Source: Brooklawnia propionicigenes | Lineage (GTDB): Bacteria > Actinomycetota > Actinomycetes > Propionibacteriales > Propionibacteriaceae | DNA: 64,000 nucleotides | NCBI RefSeq assembly: GCF_030297015.1 | Contig: NZ_AP028056.1 | Coordinates: 2,676,939-2,740,938, forward strand | Direction of reading: 5' to 3' | Part shown: positions 1-8,106 of the stretch, piece after piece | How positions within the stretch are numbered: position 1 is the first letter of the stretch | How the letters are laid out: every line of letters starts with the position of its first letter | Notes under the pieces: model-generated | Database searches by the model: none | The model's input: the letters and a program-made list of their open reading frames with translations, nothing else | What the model was told of the DNA's origin: nothing | Program-made: the position numbers and the translations under genes

Positions 1-519
1 GGCAGTTTCGCGCGCGGGGTGCGCCGCTACTGGCTTGTCACGACGGTCTTCGGCCTGATCGTGGCCGTCTTCGACGGCATTGCGCTGGCCATCATGGGAG
101 TGCCGCTCGCGATCGTGTGGGCCATCTTCAGCTTCCTGACGAACTACATCCCCAACATCGGATTCGTCATCGGTCTGATACCACCCGCACTGGTCGCGTT
201 GTTCGCCAACGGCTGGCAGACAGCGGTGCTGGTCATCGTCATGTACTCGGTGCTGAACTTCGTCATTCAGTCCATCATCCAGCCGCGCTTCGCCGGCGAG
301 TCGGTGGGCGTCACGCCGACCGTCTCATTCGTCTCGCTGCTGCTGTGGGCGGCGGTCCTGGGCGGAATGGGCACGCTGCTCGCTCTGCCGATGACACTGC
401 TGGTGAAATCATTGGTCATCGACGCCGATCCCCGTGCGCGCTGGGTGAACGCGCTTATCGCCAGTGACCCCAAGGACGCTGAGATACCCGAAGAAGACCA
501 AGCAGGTGACGACGACTAG
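1..519 (+). CDS. AI-2E family transporter, C-terminal part (5' end outside window)
   Basis: The reading frame is open from base 1 (first codons read GSFARGVRRYW), so this is the 3' part of a gene that starts before the window; the first possible internal start is GTG at 19. It is a polytopic membrane protein of the AI-2E/YdiK-PerM family: hydrophobic segments alternate with short loops, and the family-typical region NGWQTAV followed by a VQSIIQPRF-like stretch and a final LALPMTLLVKSL segment are visible. It closely parallels the next gene in the same positions (for example RRYWLV and NGWQTA), so the two are tandem paralogues. The tail is acidic (EEDQAGDDD). The substrate is unknown; family members are annotated as exporters or permeases. 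Confidence 0.85.
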   Translation, partial: GSFARGVRRYWLVTTVFGLIVAVFDGIALAIMGVPLAIVWAIFSFLTNYIPNIGFVIGLIPPALVALFANGWQTAVLVIVMYSVLNFVIQSIIQPRFAGESVGVTPTVSFVSLLLWAAVLGGMGTLLALPMTLLVKSLVIDADPRARWVNALIASDPKDAEIPEEDQAGDDD

Positions 520-552
520 TCGTCCGGCCACCTGACGGCAGGGGAGGAAGCC

Positions 553-1848
553 ATGCCAGATCCCAAGGTGCGGGGCACCGAAGAACCACATCTGCTGCAC
601 AAGATGCGCGAGTTCAATGACACGGTCGAACCCCCCAGCATCGATGGTCCGGGCGCAACGGCGATCGATCGACGCATTGTTGCAGCGGCTCCGGCCGGCA
701 TCACCGGCCGGGAACTGCTCGCCGAGCAGCGGCGATTCAACATGGCATTCAGTTCCGATCCCGCGCGTGTCCCACAGGGGCCGCACGGTGGGCAGCCTCC
801 GTCATTGCCCAGGTTCGTCGTCATCCTGCTCGGTGTGGTGGGCATAGCCGGCGCATTCTGGTTGCTGCGTCAGCTCAGCTGGCTGATCGCACCGGCATTC
901 CTCGCCCTCAACATGGTCATCGTCGTCTACCCGCTGCAGAATGTGCTGCGCCGTCACGGCGTTCCCAAGCCCATCGCGGTGGCGTTGACCGCGCTCGCGT
1001 TGTTCGTCACGCTGGCTGTCATCGGACTGGTTGCGACCTGGGCGATCAGCGAGATCGTCACCGCGGTGCCGCAGTATGTGCCGGAGTTGATCGAACTGCA
1101 GGAGCAGTGGCTCGATTGGCTGGTGAGTATCGGTGTCGAACGCGAGGCGATCCTCCAGGGGCTGGCCAACATCAACCTCAACCAGATCTTCACGGCATTC
1201 ACTCAGGTCTTCTCGGGCTTCTCCGGGGTTGTCGGCATGCTCGGTGTCATCATCTCGGCGCTCATCATGATGCTGATCGACGTGTCGACCTGGGGCAGGC
1301 GGATCGCGGTGGCCGGGTCGACGCATCCCCGCATCGTTGCCGCGATGCGCGAGTTCGGCGACGGCACCAGGCGCTACTGGTTGGTCTGCACCGGTTTCGG
1401 GGCTCTGATGGCCGCACTCAATTACGTGCAGCTGGTCACCCTCGGGGTCCCGCTGCCGCTCATCTGGGCGTTGCTGACCTGGCTGATGACCTACGTGCCC
1501 AGCGTCGGGTTCTTCTTCTCACTGATCCCGCCGCTGCTGGTCGCGCTGGTCGCGAACGGCTGGCAGACCGCGTTGTGGTTGCTCATCGTCTATCTGGTGA
1601 CCACCTGGATCGTGCAGGGGGTCTTCCAGCCGAAGGTCACCGGCAACGCGGTCGGTGTCAATGCCACGATCTCGTTGATCTCGCTGCTGCTGTGGGCGTG
1701 GGTGTTCGGCCCGATCGGTGCGCTGATCGCGCTGCCGTGCACCCAGCTGGTCAAGGCGTTGCTGGTGGACGCCGACCCGAAGGTCCGCTGGGTCAACTCG
1801 TTGATCTCGAATGAGACCGAGGTCCGGGGGGCGGCCAGCCAGACCTGA
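553..1848 (+). CDS. AI-2E family transporter
   Basis: Predicted inner-membrane protein of 431 residues. ATG 553 is preceded by a GGGGAGG ribosome-binding site. The first 90 or so residues are hydrophilic and look unlike the family; membrane segments begin near residue 94 (FVVILLGVVGIAGAFWLL) and there are about eight in all, with a soluble stretch around 170-225. The C-terminal half has the family pattern NGWQTALW, VQGVFQPKV and LIALPCTQLVKALL. It lies 33 bases after a paralogous gene, so probably one operon produced by duplication. Known AI-2E-type proteins are proposed exporters of signalling molecules or ions; nothing here tells which. Confidence 0.88.
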   Translation: MPDPKVRGTEEPHLLHKMREFNDTVEPPSIDGPGATAIDRRIVAAAPAGITGRELLAEQRRFNMAFSSDPARVPQGPHGGQPPSLPRFVVILLGVVGIAGAFWLLRQLSWLIAPAFLALNMVIVVYPLQNVLRRHGVPKPIAVALTALALFVTLAVIGLVATWAISEIVTAVPQYVPELIELQEQWLDWLVSIGVEREAILQGLANINLNQIFTAFTQVFSGFSGVVGMLGVIISALIMMLIDVSTWGRRIAVAGSTHPRIVAAMREFGDGTRRYWLVCTGFGALMAALNYVQLVTLGVPLPLIWALLTWLMTYVPSVGFFFSLIPPLLVALVANGWQTALWLLIVYLVTTWIVQGVFQPKVTGNAVGVNATISLISLLLWAWVFGPIGALIALPCTQLVKALLVDADPKVRWVNSLISNETEVRGAASQT

Positions 1849-1927
1849 CCGCTGCGGCATACTCGGCCAAGCCATGCCTCCAGCGAACACCTCACGGATG
1901 TGTTCGGCTTTTGTCAGCGCGGGGTTG

Positions 1928-1933
1928 TAAGTT
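1928..1933 (+). promoter_or_regulatory. -10 element of clpP1 (leaderless)
   Basis: TAAGTT lies 7 bases before GTG 1941. The same spacing is seen before lipB, rpiB, ndk and nadD in this window, which supports a transcript that begins at or next to the start codon. A CCAGCGAAC motif upstream at 1880-1888 is repeated before clpX (3283-3291) and contains GCGAAC, resembling a half-site of the Clp regulator ClgR. Confidence 0.5.
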
Positions 1934-1940
1934 CGTGAAT

Positions 1941-2567
1941 GTGAATCCAGACATGACAACACTGCAAGCCGCGGCTGCGGCCGGATCCGGTGCAGGCATG
2001 ACCGATAATGTCTACCAGTCGTTGTTGGCGAACCGTATTGTCTTCCTCGGTTCCGAGGTACGCGACGAGAACGCCAACGCGATCTGCGCGCAGATGCTCC
2101 TTCTCAATGCCGAGGATCCAACCAAAGATATCTACCTGTACATCAACTCCCCGGGCGGCTCGGTCGACTCGGGCATGGCGATCTACGACACCATGCAGTG
2201 GATCAGCAATGACGTGGCGACCGTGGCCATGGGGCTGGCGGCGTCCATGGGGCAGTTCCTGTTGTGCGCGGGTGCTCCCGGCAAGCGTTTCGCCCTGCCG
2301 CATGCGCGCATCCTGATGCACCAGCCGTCCGGCGGCCTGGGCGGTACCGCGTCCGACATCAAGATCCAGGCGGAACAGTCGCTGCACCTCAAGCAGGTGA
2401 TGGCCGAACTCATCGCCCAGCACACCGGGCAGACTGTCGAGCAGATCACCAAGGACTCCGATCGGGACCGCTGGTTCACCGCCTCCGAGGCGCTGTCCTA
2501 CGGCTTCATCGACCACGTCTTCGAGCGTGCGTCACAGATTCCCGGCTCCGACGCACCCAACCAGTGA
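1941..2567 (+). CDS. clpP1: ATP-dependent Clp protease proteolytic subunit ClpP1
   Basis: Serine protease subunit that forms part of the ClpP1P2 tetradecamer degrading proteins unfolded by ClpX or ClpC. The Ser-His-Asp triad is present: Ser in GLAASMGQ, His in ILMHQP, Asp in the DSDRDRW region. The chosen start GTG 1941 (about 208 residues) is 7 bases after a TAAGTT -10 box; ATG 1953 and ATG 1998 are alternatives, the last giving the usual N-terminus just before [14 protein letters not shown]. clpP2 follows after 8 bases, so the pair is co-transcribed, as in other actinobacteria where both subunits are needed for activity. Confidence 0.95.
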   Translation: MNPDMTTLQAAAAAGSGAGMTDNVYQSLLANRIVFLGSEVRDENANAICAQMLLLNAEDPTKDIYLYINSPGGSVDSGMAIYDTMQWISNDVATVAMGLAASMGQFLLCAGAPGKRFALPHARILMHQPSGGLGGTASDIKIQAEQSLHLKQVMAELIAQHTGQTVEQITKDSDRDRWFTASEALSYGFIDHVFERASQIPGSDAPNQ

Positions 2568-2575
2568 GGCAGCAG

Positions 2576-3256
2576 ATGACTCCGAACCTGATTCCTGGCA
2601 CGAACCTGCCGGCCCAGCCGTTCAGCACGGCCGGTTCCCAGCCGCGGATGGACTACATCATTCCGCAGTGGGAGGAGCGCACCAGCTACGGTGTGCGCCG
2701 TGTCGATCCCTACACAAAGCTGTTCGAGGAACGCATCATCTTCCTCGGCACCCCGATCACCGATGAGATCGCCAACGCGGTCATGTCGCAGTTGCTGTGT
2801 CTGCAGTCGATGGACGCCGAACGCCAGGTGTCGATCTACCTGAACTCGCCCGGCGGTTCGTTCACGGCGCTCACCGCCATCTACGACACCATGAACTACA
2901 TCAAGCCGGACGTGCAGACCATCTGCCTCGGGCAGGCTGCCTCGGCGGCCGCGGTGATCCTCGCCGCGGGAGCCAAAGGCAAGCGGCTCGCGCTGCCGAA
3001 CTCGCGGATCCTCATCCATCAGCCCTCGATGGCCGGCGACGGGTCCTACGGTCAGTCGTCCGACCTGGAGATCCAGGCACGCGAGATCATGCGTATCCGC
3101 AGCCAGATGGAACAGATGCTGGCCGACAACACCGGGCAGAGCCTCGAGAAGGTGCGCGCCGATGTCGAGCGAGACAAGTTCCTGACCGCTCAGGAGGCCG
3201 TCGAATACGGCATCATCGATGACATTCTCACCTCGCTGTCGGACACGGGGAGGTAA
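2576..3256 (+). CDS. clpP2: ATP-dependent Clp protease proteolytic subunit ClpP2
   Basis: Second ClpP subunit, 226 residues from ATG 2576. The catalytic Ser is in GQAASAAAVILAAG, His in ILIHQP and Asp in DVERDKF; the GQAASAAA form matches actinobacterial ClpP2 rather than ClpP1. The N-terminal 45 residues are an extension ahead of the conserved KLFEERIIFLG. It lies 8 bases after clpP1 and 115 bases before clpX, and partners ClpP1 in a mixed-ring protease. An upstream in-frame extension overlapping clpP1 exists but has no ClpP character. Confidence 0.95.
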   Translation: MTPNLIPGTNLPAQPFSTAGSQPRMDYIIPQWEERTSYGVRRVDPYTKLFEERIIFLGTPITDEIANAVMSQLLCLQSMDAERQVSIYLNSPGGSFTALTAIYDTMNYIKPDVQTICLGQAASAAAVILAAGAKGKRLALPNSRILIHQPSMAGDGSYGQSSDLEIQAREIMRIRSQMEQMLADNTGQSLEKVRADVERDKFLTAQEAVEYGIIDDILTSLSDTGR

Positions 3257-3272
3257 GTTCCACATTCCGGCA

Positions 3273-3315
3273 GGTCTCAACCCCAGCGAACTTCATGGGC
3301 GTTAGGGTTGAGACC
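3273..3315 (+). promoter_or_regulatory. 11-bp perfect inverted repeat between clpP2 and clpX
   Basis: GGTCTCAACCC at 3273-3283 is the exact reverse complement of GGGTTGAGACC at 3305-3315, separated by 21 bases that contain CCAGCGAAC (3283-3291). It has no run of T after it, so it may be an operator or a weak terminator/attenuator between clpP1P2 and clpX rather than a standard terminator. No regulator can be named with confidence; ClgR is possible because its sites in relatives carry GCGAAC-type half-sites. Confidence 0.55.
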
Positions 3316-3371
3316 CTGGCAGGAGTCCAACGTGGGACTGCTCACATCGGTTTAGGGTCGAAGGAGAGACG

Positions 3372-4649
3372 ATGGCTCGCATCGGCGAGAGTGGCGACCT
3401 GTTCAAGTGTTCTTTCTGCGGAAAGAGTCAAAAACAGGTCAAGAAGCTCATAGCCGGACCCGGCGTGTACATCTGCGATGAGTGCATCGAGTTGTGCAAC
3501 GAGATCATCGAAGAAGAGTTCAGTGAGGAGTCGTCGAGCAACGCTCCCGGTGATCTACCGCGTCCCGCCGAGATCCGGACGTTCCTCGACGAATACATCA
3601 TCGGGCAGGACTCCGCGAAGAAGACGTTGTCGGTGGCGGTATACAACCACTACAAGCGCATTCACGCTCAGGCCGAGTCGGGCCGCGCCCATGATTCGGA
3701 TGTCGAGCTGGCCAAGTCGAATATCTTGCTGATCGGCCCCACCGGCTGTGGCAAGACCTATCTCGCTCAGACTCTGGCTCGGATGCTGAACGTGCCCTTC
3801 GCGATCGCCGACGCCACCGCTTTGACCGAGGCCGGCTATGTGGGCGAGGACGTCGAGAACATCCTGCTCAAGCTGATCCAGGCCGCCGACTTCGACGTGA
3901 AGAAGGCCGAGACCGGCATCATCTACATCGACGAGATCGACAAGGTGGCCCGCAAGTCGGAGAACCCCTCGATCACCCGCGATGTCTCGGGGGAGGGCGT
4001 ACAGCAGGCACTGCTGAAGATCCTGGAGGGCACCGTCGCCTCCGTCCCCCCGCAGGGCGGGCGTAAGCACCCGCACCAGGAGTTCATCCAGATCGACACC
4101 ACCAATGTGCTGTTCATCGTCGGGGGAGCGTTCGCCGGCCTGGAACACATCATCGATTCGCGGATCGGCAAGCGTCCCCTCGGATTCACAGCCGCCCAGG
4201 ACGTGCGTGCCAAGCGCAGCGACGATCCGTTCGCCGGGGTCCGTCCCGAAGACCTGCACAAGTACGGGCTCATTCCCGAGTTCATCGGACGACTGCCGAT
4301 GATCGCCACCGTGCCCAATCTCGACCAGGAATCGCTGCAGCGCATTCTGGTCGAGCCGCGCAACGCGCTGGTGAAGCAGTTCGCCAAGTTGTTCGATATC
4401 GACGATGTGCAACTGCACTTCACCGACTCGGCAGTGGCCGCGATCGCCGCCAAGGCGCTCGAGCGCGGCATCGGTGCCCGTGGCCTTCGGGCGATCCTCG
4501 AGGAACTGCTGCTCGACGTGATGTTCGAGGTGCCGAGCCGTCCGGAGATCGGCCAGGTCGTGGTGACCGCCGAGGCGGTCCGGGGCGAGGAGGCCCCGAC
4601 GCTGGTCACCCGCGAGCAACTGGCCCAGCGCGCCGAACTGTCCGCCTGA
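3372..4649 (+). CDS. clpX: ATP-dependent Clp protease ATP-binding subunit ClpX
   Basis: AAA+ unfoldase, 425 residues, that recognises substrates and feeds them to ClpP1P2. The N-terminal zinc-binding domain has the four cysteines of CSFCGKS and CDECIELC (residues 15-42). Walker A is GPTGCGKT near residue 123, Walker B is IIYIDEIDK near 188, and the ClpP-docking loop region and sensor-2 GARGLR motif follow. ATG 3372 has a GGAGAG ribosome-binding site. Length and order are as expected for the family. Confidence 0.97.
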   Translation: MARIGESGDLFKCSFCGKSQKQVKKLIAGPGVYICDECIELCNEIIEEEFSEESSSNAPGDLPRPAEIRTFLDEYIIGQDSAKKTLSVAVYNHYKRIHAQAESGRAHDSDVELAKSNILLIGPTGCGKTYLAQTLARMLNVPFAIADATALTEAGYVGEDVENILLKLIQAADFDVKKAETGIIYIDEIDKVARKSENPSITRDVSGEGVQQALLKILEGTVASVPPQGGRKHPHQEFIQIDTTNVLFIVGGAFAGLEHIIDSRIGKRPLGFTAAQDVRAKRSDDPFAGVRPEDLHKYGLIPEFIGRLPMIATVPNLDQESLQRILVEPRNALVKQFAKLFDIDDVQLHFTDSAVAAIAAKALERGIGARGLRAILEELLLDVMFEVPSRPEIGQVVVTAEAVRGEEAPTLVTREQLAQRAELSA

Positions 4650-4725
4650 CGCGATCCACACTGACCGCTTCGTCAACCCGTAGTCCGCGGTGTTTCATTG
4701 GCATGGGCCTGCTGGCCAGGACAGA

Positions 4726-4731
4726 TAGGCT
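4726..4731 (+). promoter_or_regulatory. -10 element of thrC (leaderless)
   Basis: TAGGCT ends 6 bases before GTG 4738, with no ribosome-binding site between them, which implies a leaderless thrC transcript. A TTGGCA at 4698-4703 is too far (22 bases) to be a convincing -35. Confidence 0.55.
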
Positions 4732-4737
4732 GGGTTT

Positions 4738-6174
4738 GTGAGATACATCTCGACTCGCGGTTCGGCTGGCTCGCAGGCGTCCAGCTTCAGCGACATCCTG
4801 CTCGAAGGTCTTGCCGGCGATGGTGGCTTGTACGTACCCGCCGAATACCCTCAGCTGGACGCGGCGACACTGGCCAGTTGGCGCGATGTGCTCGCCACCC
4901 AGGGGTACCCGGTACTCGCGCATCGTGTGCTGAGTCTTTTCGTGGACGACATTCCCAGCGATGACCTGCTGGGCATCTGCCGGCGCGCGTACACCCCGGA
5001 GAAGTTCGGATCGTCCAGCATCGTGCCGGTCGAGCGGATCGGGGACGGACCGCTGTGGCTCGGGCATCTGTCCAACGGTCCGACCGCGGCCTTCAAGGAC
5101 ATGGCGATGCAACTGCTCGGAGAACTGTTCGCCTACGAATTGGACAGACGCGATGAGCATCTCACCATTGTGGGCGCGACCAGCGGAGACACCGGCTCGT
5201 CCGCCGAGTACGCGATGCGTGGCAGAGATCGGCTGAGTGTCCACATGCTCACTCCGGCAGGTCGCATGAGTCCCTTCCAGCAGGCACAGATGTTCGGGCT
5301 GCAAGATCCCAACATTCACAACATCGCGTTCGACGGTGTCTTCGACGACTGCCAGGACGCCGTCAAGGCCATCAACGCCGACGCCGAATTCAAGGCGAAG
5401 TATCACATCGGTGCGGTCAACTCGATCAACTGGGCGCGGCTGGCGGCGCAGGTGATCTACTACGTAGCACTGTGGCTGCGGGTGACGACGCAGAACGATC
5501 AGCGGATCAGCTTCGCGGTGCCCACCGGCAACTTCGGCGACATCTGCGCGGGCCACATCGCCCGCGAGATGGGACTGCCGATCGACACGCTCATCCTGGC
5601 CACCAACGAGAACAACGTGCTGCACGAGTTCTTCACCACCGGCCGCTACCGGGTGCGTGCGTCCAGCGAGGTCGCAGCCACGTCCAGCCCCTCCATGGAC
5701 ATCAGCAAGGCATCCAATTTCGAGAGGTTCATCTTCGATCTGCTCGGCCGCGATGGAGCCCGGGTGGCCGATCTGTTCGGCCGCCAGCTGCCCGAGCAAG
5801 GTTACTTCGATCTGTCCGAGACCCCTGAATTCAAGCGCCTCACCGACCGTTACGGCTTCGTCAGCGGCAGTTCGTCCCACGCCGATCGACTGCAGACCAT
5901 TCGCGGGCTCTACTTCGACAACGGCGTGCTGATCGACCCGCACACCGCGGACGGAGTACATGTAGCACATGAGTGGATCTCGCGGGTAGCCGCGCCGATC
6001 GTCGTCCTGGAGACGGCGCTACCGGTGAAGTTCGCCGCGACCATCAAGGAGGCCATCGAGGTCGAGCCCGAGATCCCCGCCCGCTTCGCCGCGATCATGG
6101 ACGCGCCGCGCCGGGTGGTCGACCTGCCGAACGATGTCCAGGCCGTGAAGGACTACATCGCTGCGACGAGCTAG
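4738..6174 (+). CDS. thrC: threonine synthase
   Basis: PLP-dependent enzyme converting O-phosphohomoserine to threonine. The 478-residue length and the N-terminus MRYISTRG mark the longer, E. coli/yeast-like type. The PLP lysine is in TAAFKDMAMQ (near residue 120) and the phosphate-binding loop is in VGATSGDTGSSA. It also has the VPTGNFGD segment typical of the family. The start GTG 4738 fits the leaderless promoter TAGGCT. It sits alone between clpX and lipB; no other threonine genes are next to it. Confidence 0.94.
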   Translation: MRYISTRGSAGSQASSFSDILLEGLAGDGGLYVPAEYPQLDAATLASWRDVLATQGYPVLAHRVLSLFVDDIPSDDLLGICRRAYTPEKFGSSSIVPVERIGDGPLWLGHLSNGPTAAFKDMAMQLLGELFAYELDRRDEHLTIVGATSGDTGSSAEYAMRGRDRLSVHMLTPAGRMSPFQQAQMFGLQDPNIHNIAFDGVFDDCQDAVKAINADAEFKAKYHIGAVNSINWARLAAQVIYYVALWLRVTTQNDQRISFAVPTGNFGDICAGHIAREMGLPIDTLILATNENNVLHEFFTTGRYRVRASSEVAATSSPSMDISKASNFERFIFDLLGRDGARVADLFGRQLPEQGYFDLSETPEFKRLTDRYGFVSGSSSHADRLQTIRGLYFDNGVLIDPHTADGVHVAHEWISRVAAPIVVLETALPVKFAATIKEAIEVEPEIPARFAAIMDAPRRVVDLPNDVQAVKDYIAATS

Positions 6175-6234
6175 GCATGCCGATCCGGCGTCCGCCCAAG
6201 GCGGACAGAGGTCACCCGATTCGTCTCCGGTGAC

Positions 6235-6240
6235 TAGGGT
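6235..6240 (+). promoter_or_regulatory. -10 element of lipB (leaderless)
   Basis: TAGGGT ends 6 bases before ATG 6247 with no Shine-Dalgarno sequence between, the same arrangement as at thrC, rpiB, ndk and nadD. Confidence 0.6.
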
Positions 6241-6246
6241 TGGACC

Positions 6247-6969
6247 ATGGCCCTTCACTTCGAACGACTTGGATTCAACCCCGATTTCGTCGACTACCGG
6301 GCCTGCCTCGATCTGCAACAACAAGTACACGATGAGGTGCTGGCGGGCACCCGAGGCAACTCCGTGCTACTGCTCGAACACGACCCCGTTTACACCGCAG
6401 GGCGGCGTGCCGAGGCCTCCGAATACCCCTATGACGGCACTCCCGTCGTCCCGATCGGACGCGGCGGAAAGATCACCTATCACGGCCCGGGCATGCTCGT
6501 CGGCTATCCGATCGTCCGGCTCGCCGTGCCGATCCAACCGGTGAAGATGGTGCGCCTGCTCGAACAGATCATCATCGCCGTGGTGGCGGACTTCGGCGTC
6601 CAGGCCGGCACCGTCGAGGGCCGTTCGGGGGCCTGGGTGCGAGCCGACAGCCGCGGCCCCGACCGCAAGCTTGCCGCCATCGGCCTGCAGGTGTCCCGCA
6701 AGGTCACCATGCACGGCTTTGCGTTGAACTGCTCCAACGATCTGCGCCCGTTCGGCAAGATCATCCCCTGCGGCATCTCGGATGCCGGAGTCACCTCGAT
6801 CAGCCAGGAGGTGTCCCGCGAGGTCAAGCCGGCCGATGTCGTGGAGCGGATGGAGCTGGAACTGGCATCCTTGGAGAATGCGGGAATCATCGACAGCTTC
6901 GAGCCGGCAACCGCTGCCGCACCACTCGATCTGTCCGGCCTGCACGGCCTGAGCCACGCAGCCAACTGA
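6247..6969 (+). CDS. lipB: lipoyl(octanoyl) transferase
   Basis: Transfers octanoate from acyl carrier protein to the lipoyl domains of 2-oxoacid dehydrogenases and the glycine cleavage H protein; cytoplasmic. The 240-residue protein carries the family motifs [13 protein letters not shown] (residues 76-88), the [17 protein letters not shown] stretch and the acyl-thioester cysteine in [12 protein letters not shown], with the lysine of KLAAIG as partner. lipA follows 15 bases later, so the two steps of lipoate synthesis are in one operon. Confidence 0.96.
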   Translation: MALHFERLGFNPDFVDYRACLDLQQQVHDEVLAGTRGNSVLLLEHDPVYTAGRRAEASEYPYDGTPVVPIGRGGKITYHGPGMLVGYPIVRLAVPIQPVKMVRLLEQIIIAVVADFGVQAGTVEGRSGAWVRADSRGPDRKLAAIGLQVSRKVTMHGFALNCSNDLRPFGKIIPCGISDAGVTSISQEVSREVKPADVVERMELELASLENAGIIDSFEPATAAAPLDLSGLHGLSHAAN

Positions 6970-6984
6970 TAGGAGAGTCCACAG

Positions 6985-7989
6985 GTGACCACCGATACCC
7001 ACCGGATGCTGCGGCTGGAGGTTCGCAACGCGGCGACGCCCATTGAGGACAAGCCCGAGTGGATGAAGAACACCGCGCACATGGGCGAGAACTTCACGCA
7101 GATGAAGAAGCTGGCCCGCGGTAAGGGCTTGCACACGGTATGCGAGGAAGCCGGCTGTCCGAACGTCTACGAATGCTGGCAGGACCGCGAGGCGACCTTC
7201 CTGATCGGCGGGGATACCTGCACCCGGCGCTGCGACTTCTGCGATATCGCCACCGGACGCCCGGCGCTGATGGACATCCTGGAACCGCGCAAGGTCGCCG
7301 AATCGGTCCGCGAACTCGGGCTGCGCTATGCAACGGTCACCTCGGTGGCCCGCGACGACCTCGCCGACGGGGGAGCCTGGCTGAACGCCGAGACCGTGCG
7401 GGCGATCCACACGATCAACCCGTCGACCGGGGTCGAGATCCTGGTGCCGGACTTCAAGGGCGATCCGGACGCCATCGGGCAGGTCATCGACGCCAAGCCC
7501 GAGGTCTTCGCGCACAACCTCGAAACCGTTGCCCGGATCATCGGCGAGATCCGTCCGGCGTTCAGCTATGAAGGCTCGTTGAACGTGCTCAGCCAGGCCA
7601 AGCAGGGCGGCATGATCGTCAAGTCGAACCTCATTCTGGGCATGGGGGAGACCGACGCCGAGGTGTACGAGGCGATGTGCGACCTCTACGACGCCGGCTG
7701 TGACATCTTGACTCTGACGCAGTACCTGCGTCCGTCGCCGCGCTTCCGTCCGGTGGATCGTTGGGTCAAGCCCAAGCAGTTCGTCGAACTCGCGCAGCAG
7801 GCCAACGAGATCGGCTTCCTCGGTGTCATGGCCGGCCCCATGGTGCGCTCGTCCTACCGGGCCGGCAGGCTGTGGGCGCGTGCCATGAAGAAAGCCGGAC
7901 GCGAGATCCCGGCGCATCTGGCCCATATCGCCGACGAGGGCTCCGCGCTGCAGGAAGCCTCGGCGCTGTTGACCCGCCAGCACCACTGA
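6985..7989 (+). CDS. lipA: lipoyl synthase
   Basis: Radical SAM enzyme that inserts two sulfurs into the octanoyl group placed by LipB. It is 334 residues from GTG 6985, with an AGGAGAG ribosome-binding site. It has the auxiliary cluster cysteines [12 protein letters not shown] (near residue 52) and the radical SAM motif CTRRCDFC (near residue 74), plus the C-terminal RSSYRAG serine that ligates the auxiliary cluster. Transcription probably stops at the hairpin at 8038-8081. Confidence 0.97.
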   Translation: MTTDTHRMLRLEVRNAATPIEDKPEWMKNTAHMGENFTQMKKLARGKGLHTVCEEAGCPNVYECWQDREATFLIGGDTCTRRCDFCDIATGRPALMDILEPRKVAESVRELGLRYATVTSVARDDLADGGAWLNAETVRAIHTINPSTGVEILVPDFKGDPDAIGQVIDAKPEVFAHNLETVARIIGEIRPAFSYEGSLNVLSQAKQGGMIVKSNLILGMGETDAEVYEAMCDLYDAGCDILTLTQYLRPSPRFRPVDRWVKPKQFVELAQQANEIGFLGVMAGPMVRSSYRAGRLWARAMKKAGREIPAHLAHIADEGSALQEASALLTRQHH

Positions 7990-8037
7990 GGCCGCTGCCA
8001 GGCCTGCTGACCGGGCGAGAACCGGGGTTTCACGATT

Positions 8038-8081
8038 ATTGGGTACCGCTGTAGCTCAGACGAGCTATAACGGTACCCAAT
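8038..8081. terminator. bidirectional terminator hairpin between lipA and valS
   Basis: Two 20-base arms (8038-8057 and 8062-8081) pair with only two non-Watson-Crick positions around a 4-base loop AGAC. It sits between the convergent ends of lipA and valS and so can serve both strands. The outer base pairs are A/T-rich (ATT...AAT). Confidence 0.8.
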
Positions 8082-8106
8082 CTCTGTCGATCCAGCCCGT
8101 CGGGCC

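Noticed and set aside
4606-5970. A 454-codon minus-strand frame opposite thrC
   Set aside because: Antisense shadow of thrC; no recognisable domain and no promoter or ribosome-binding site.
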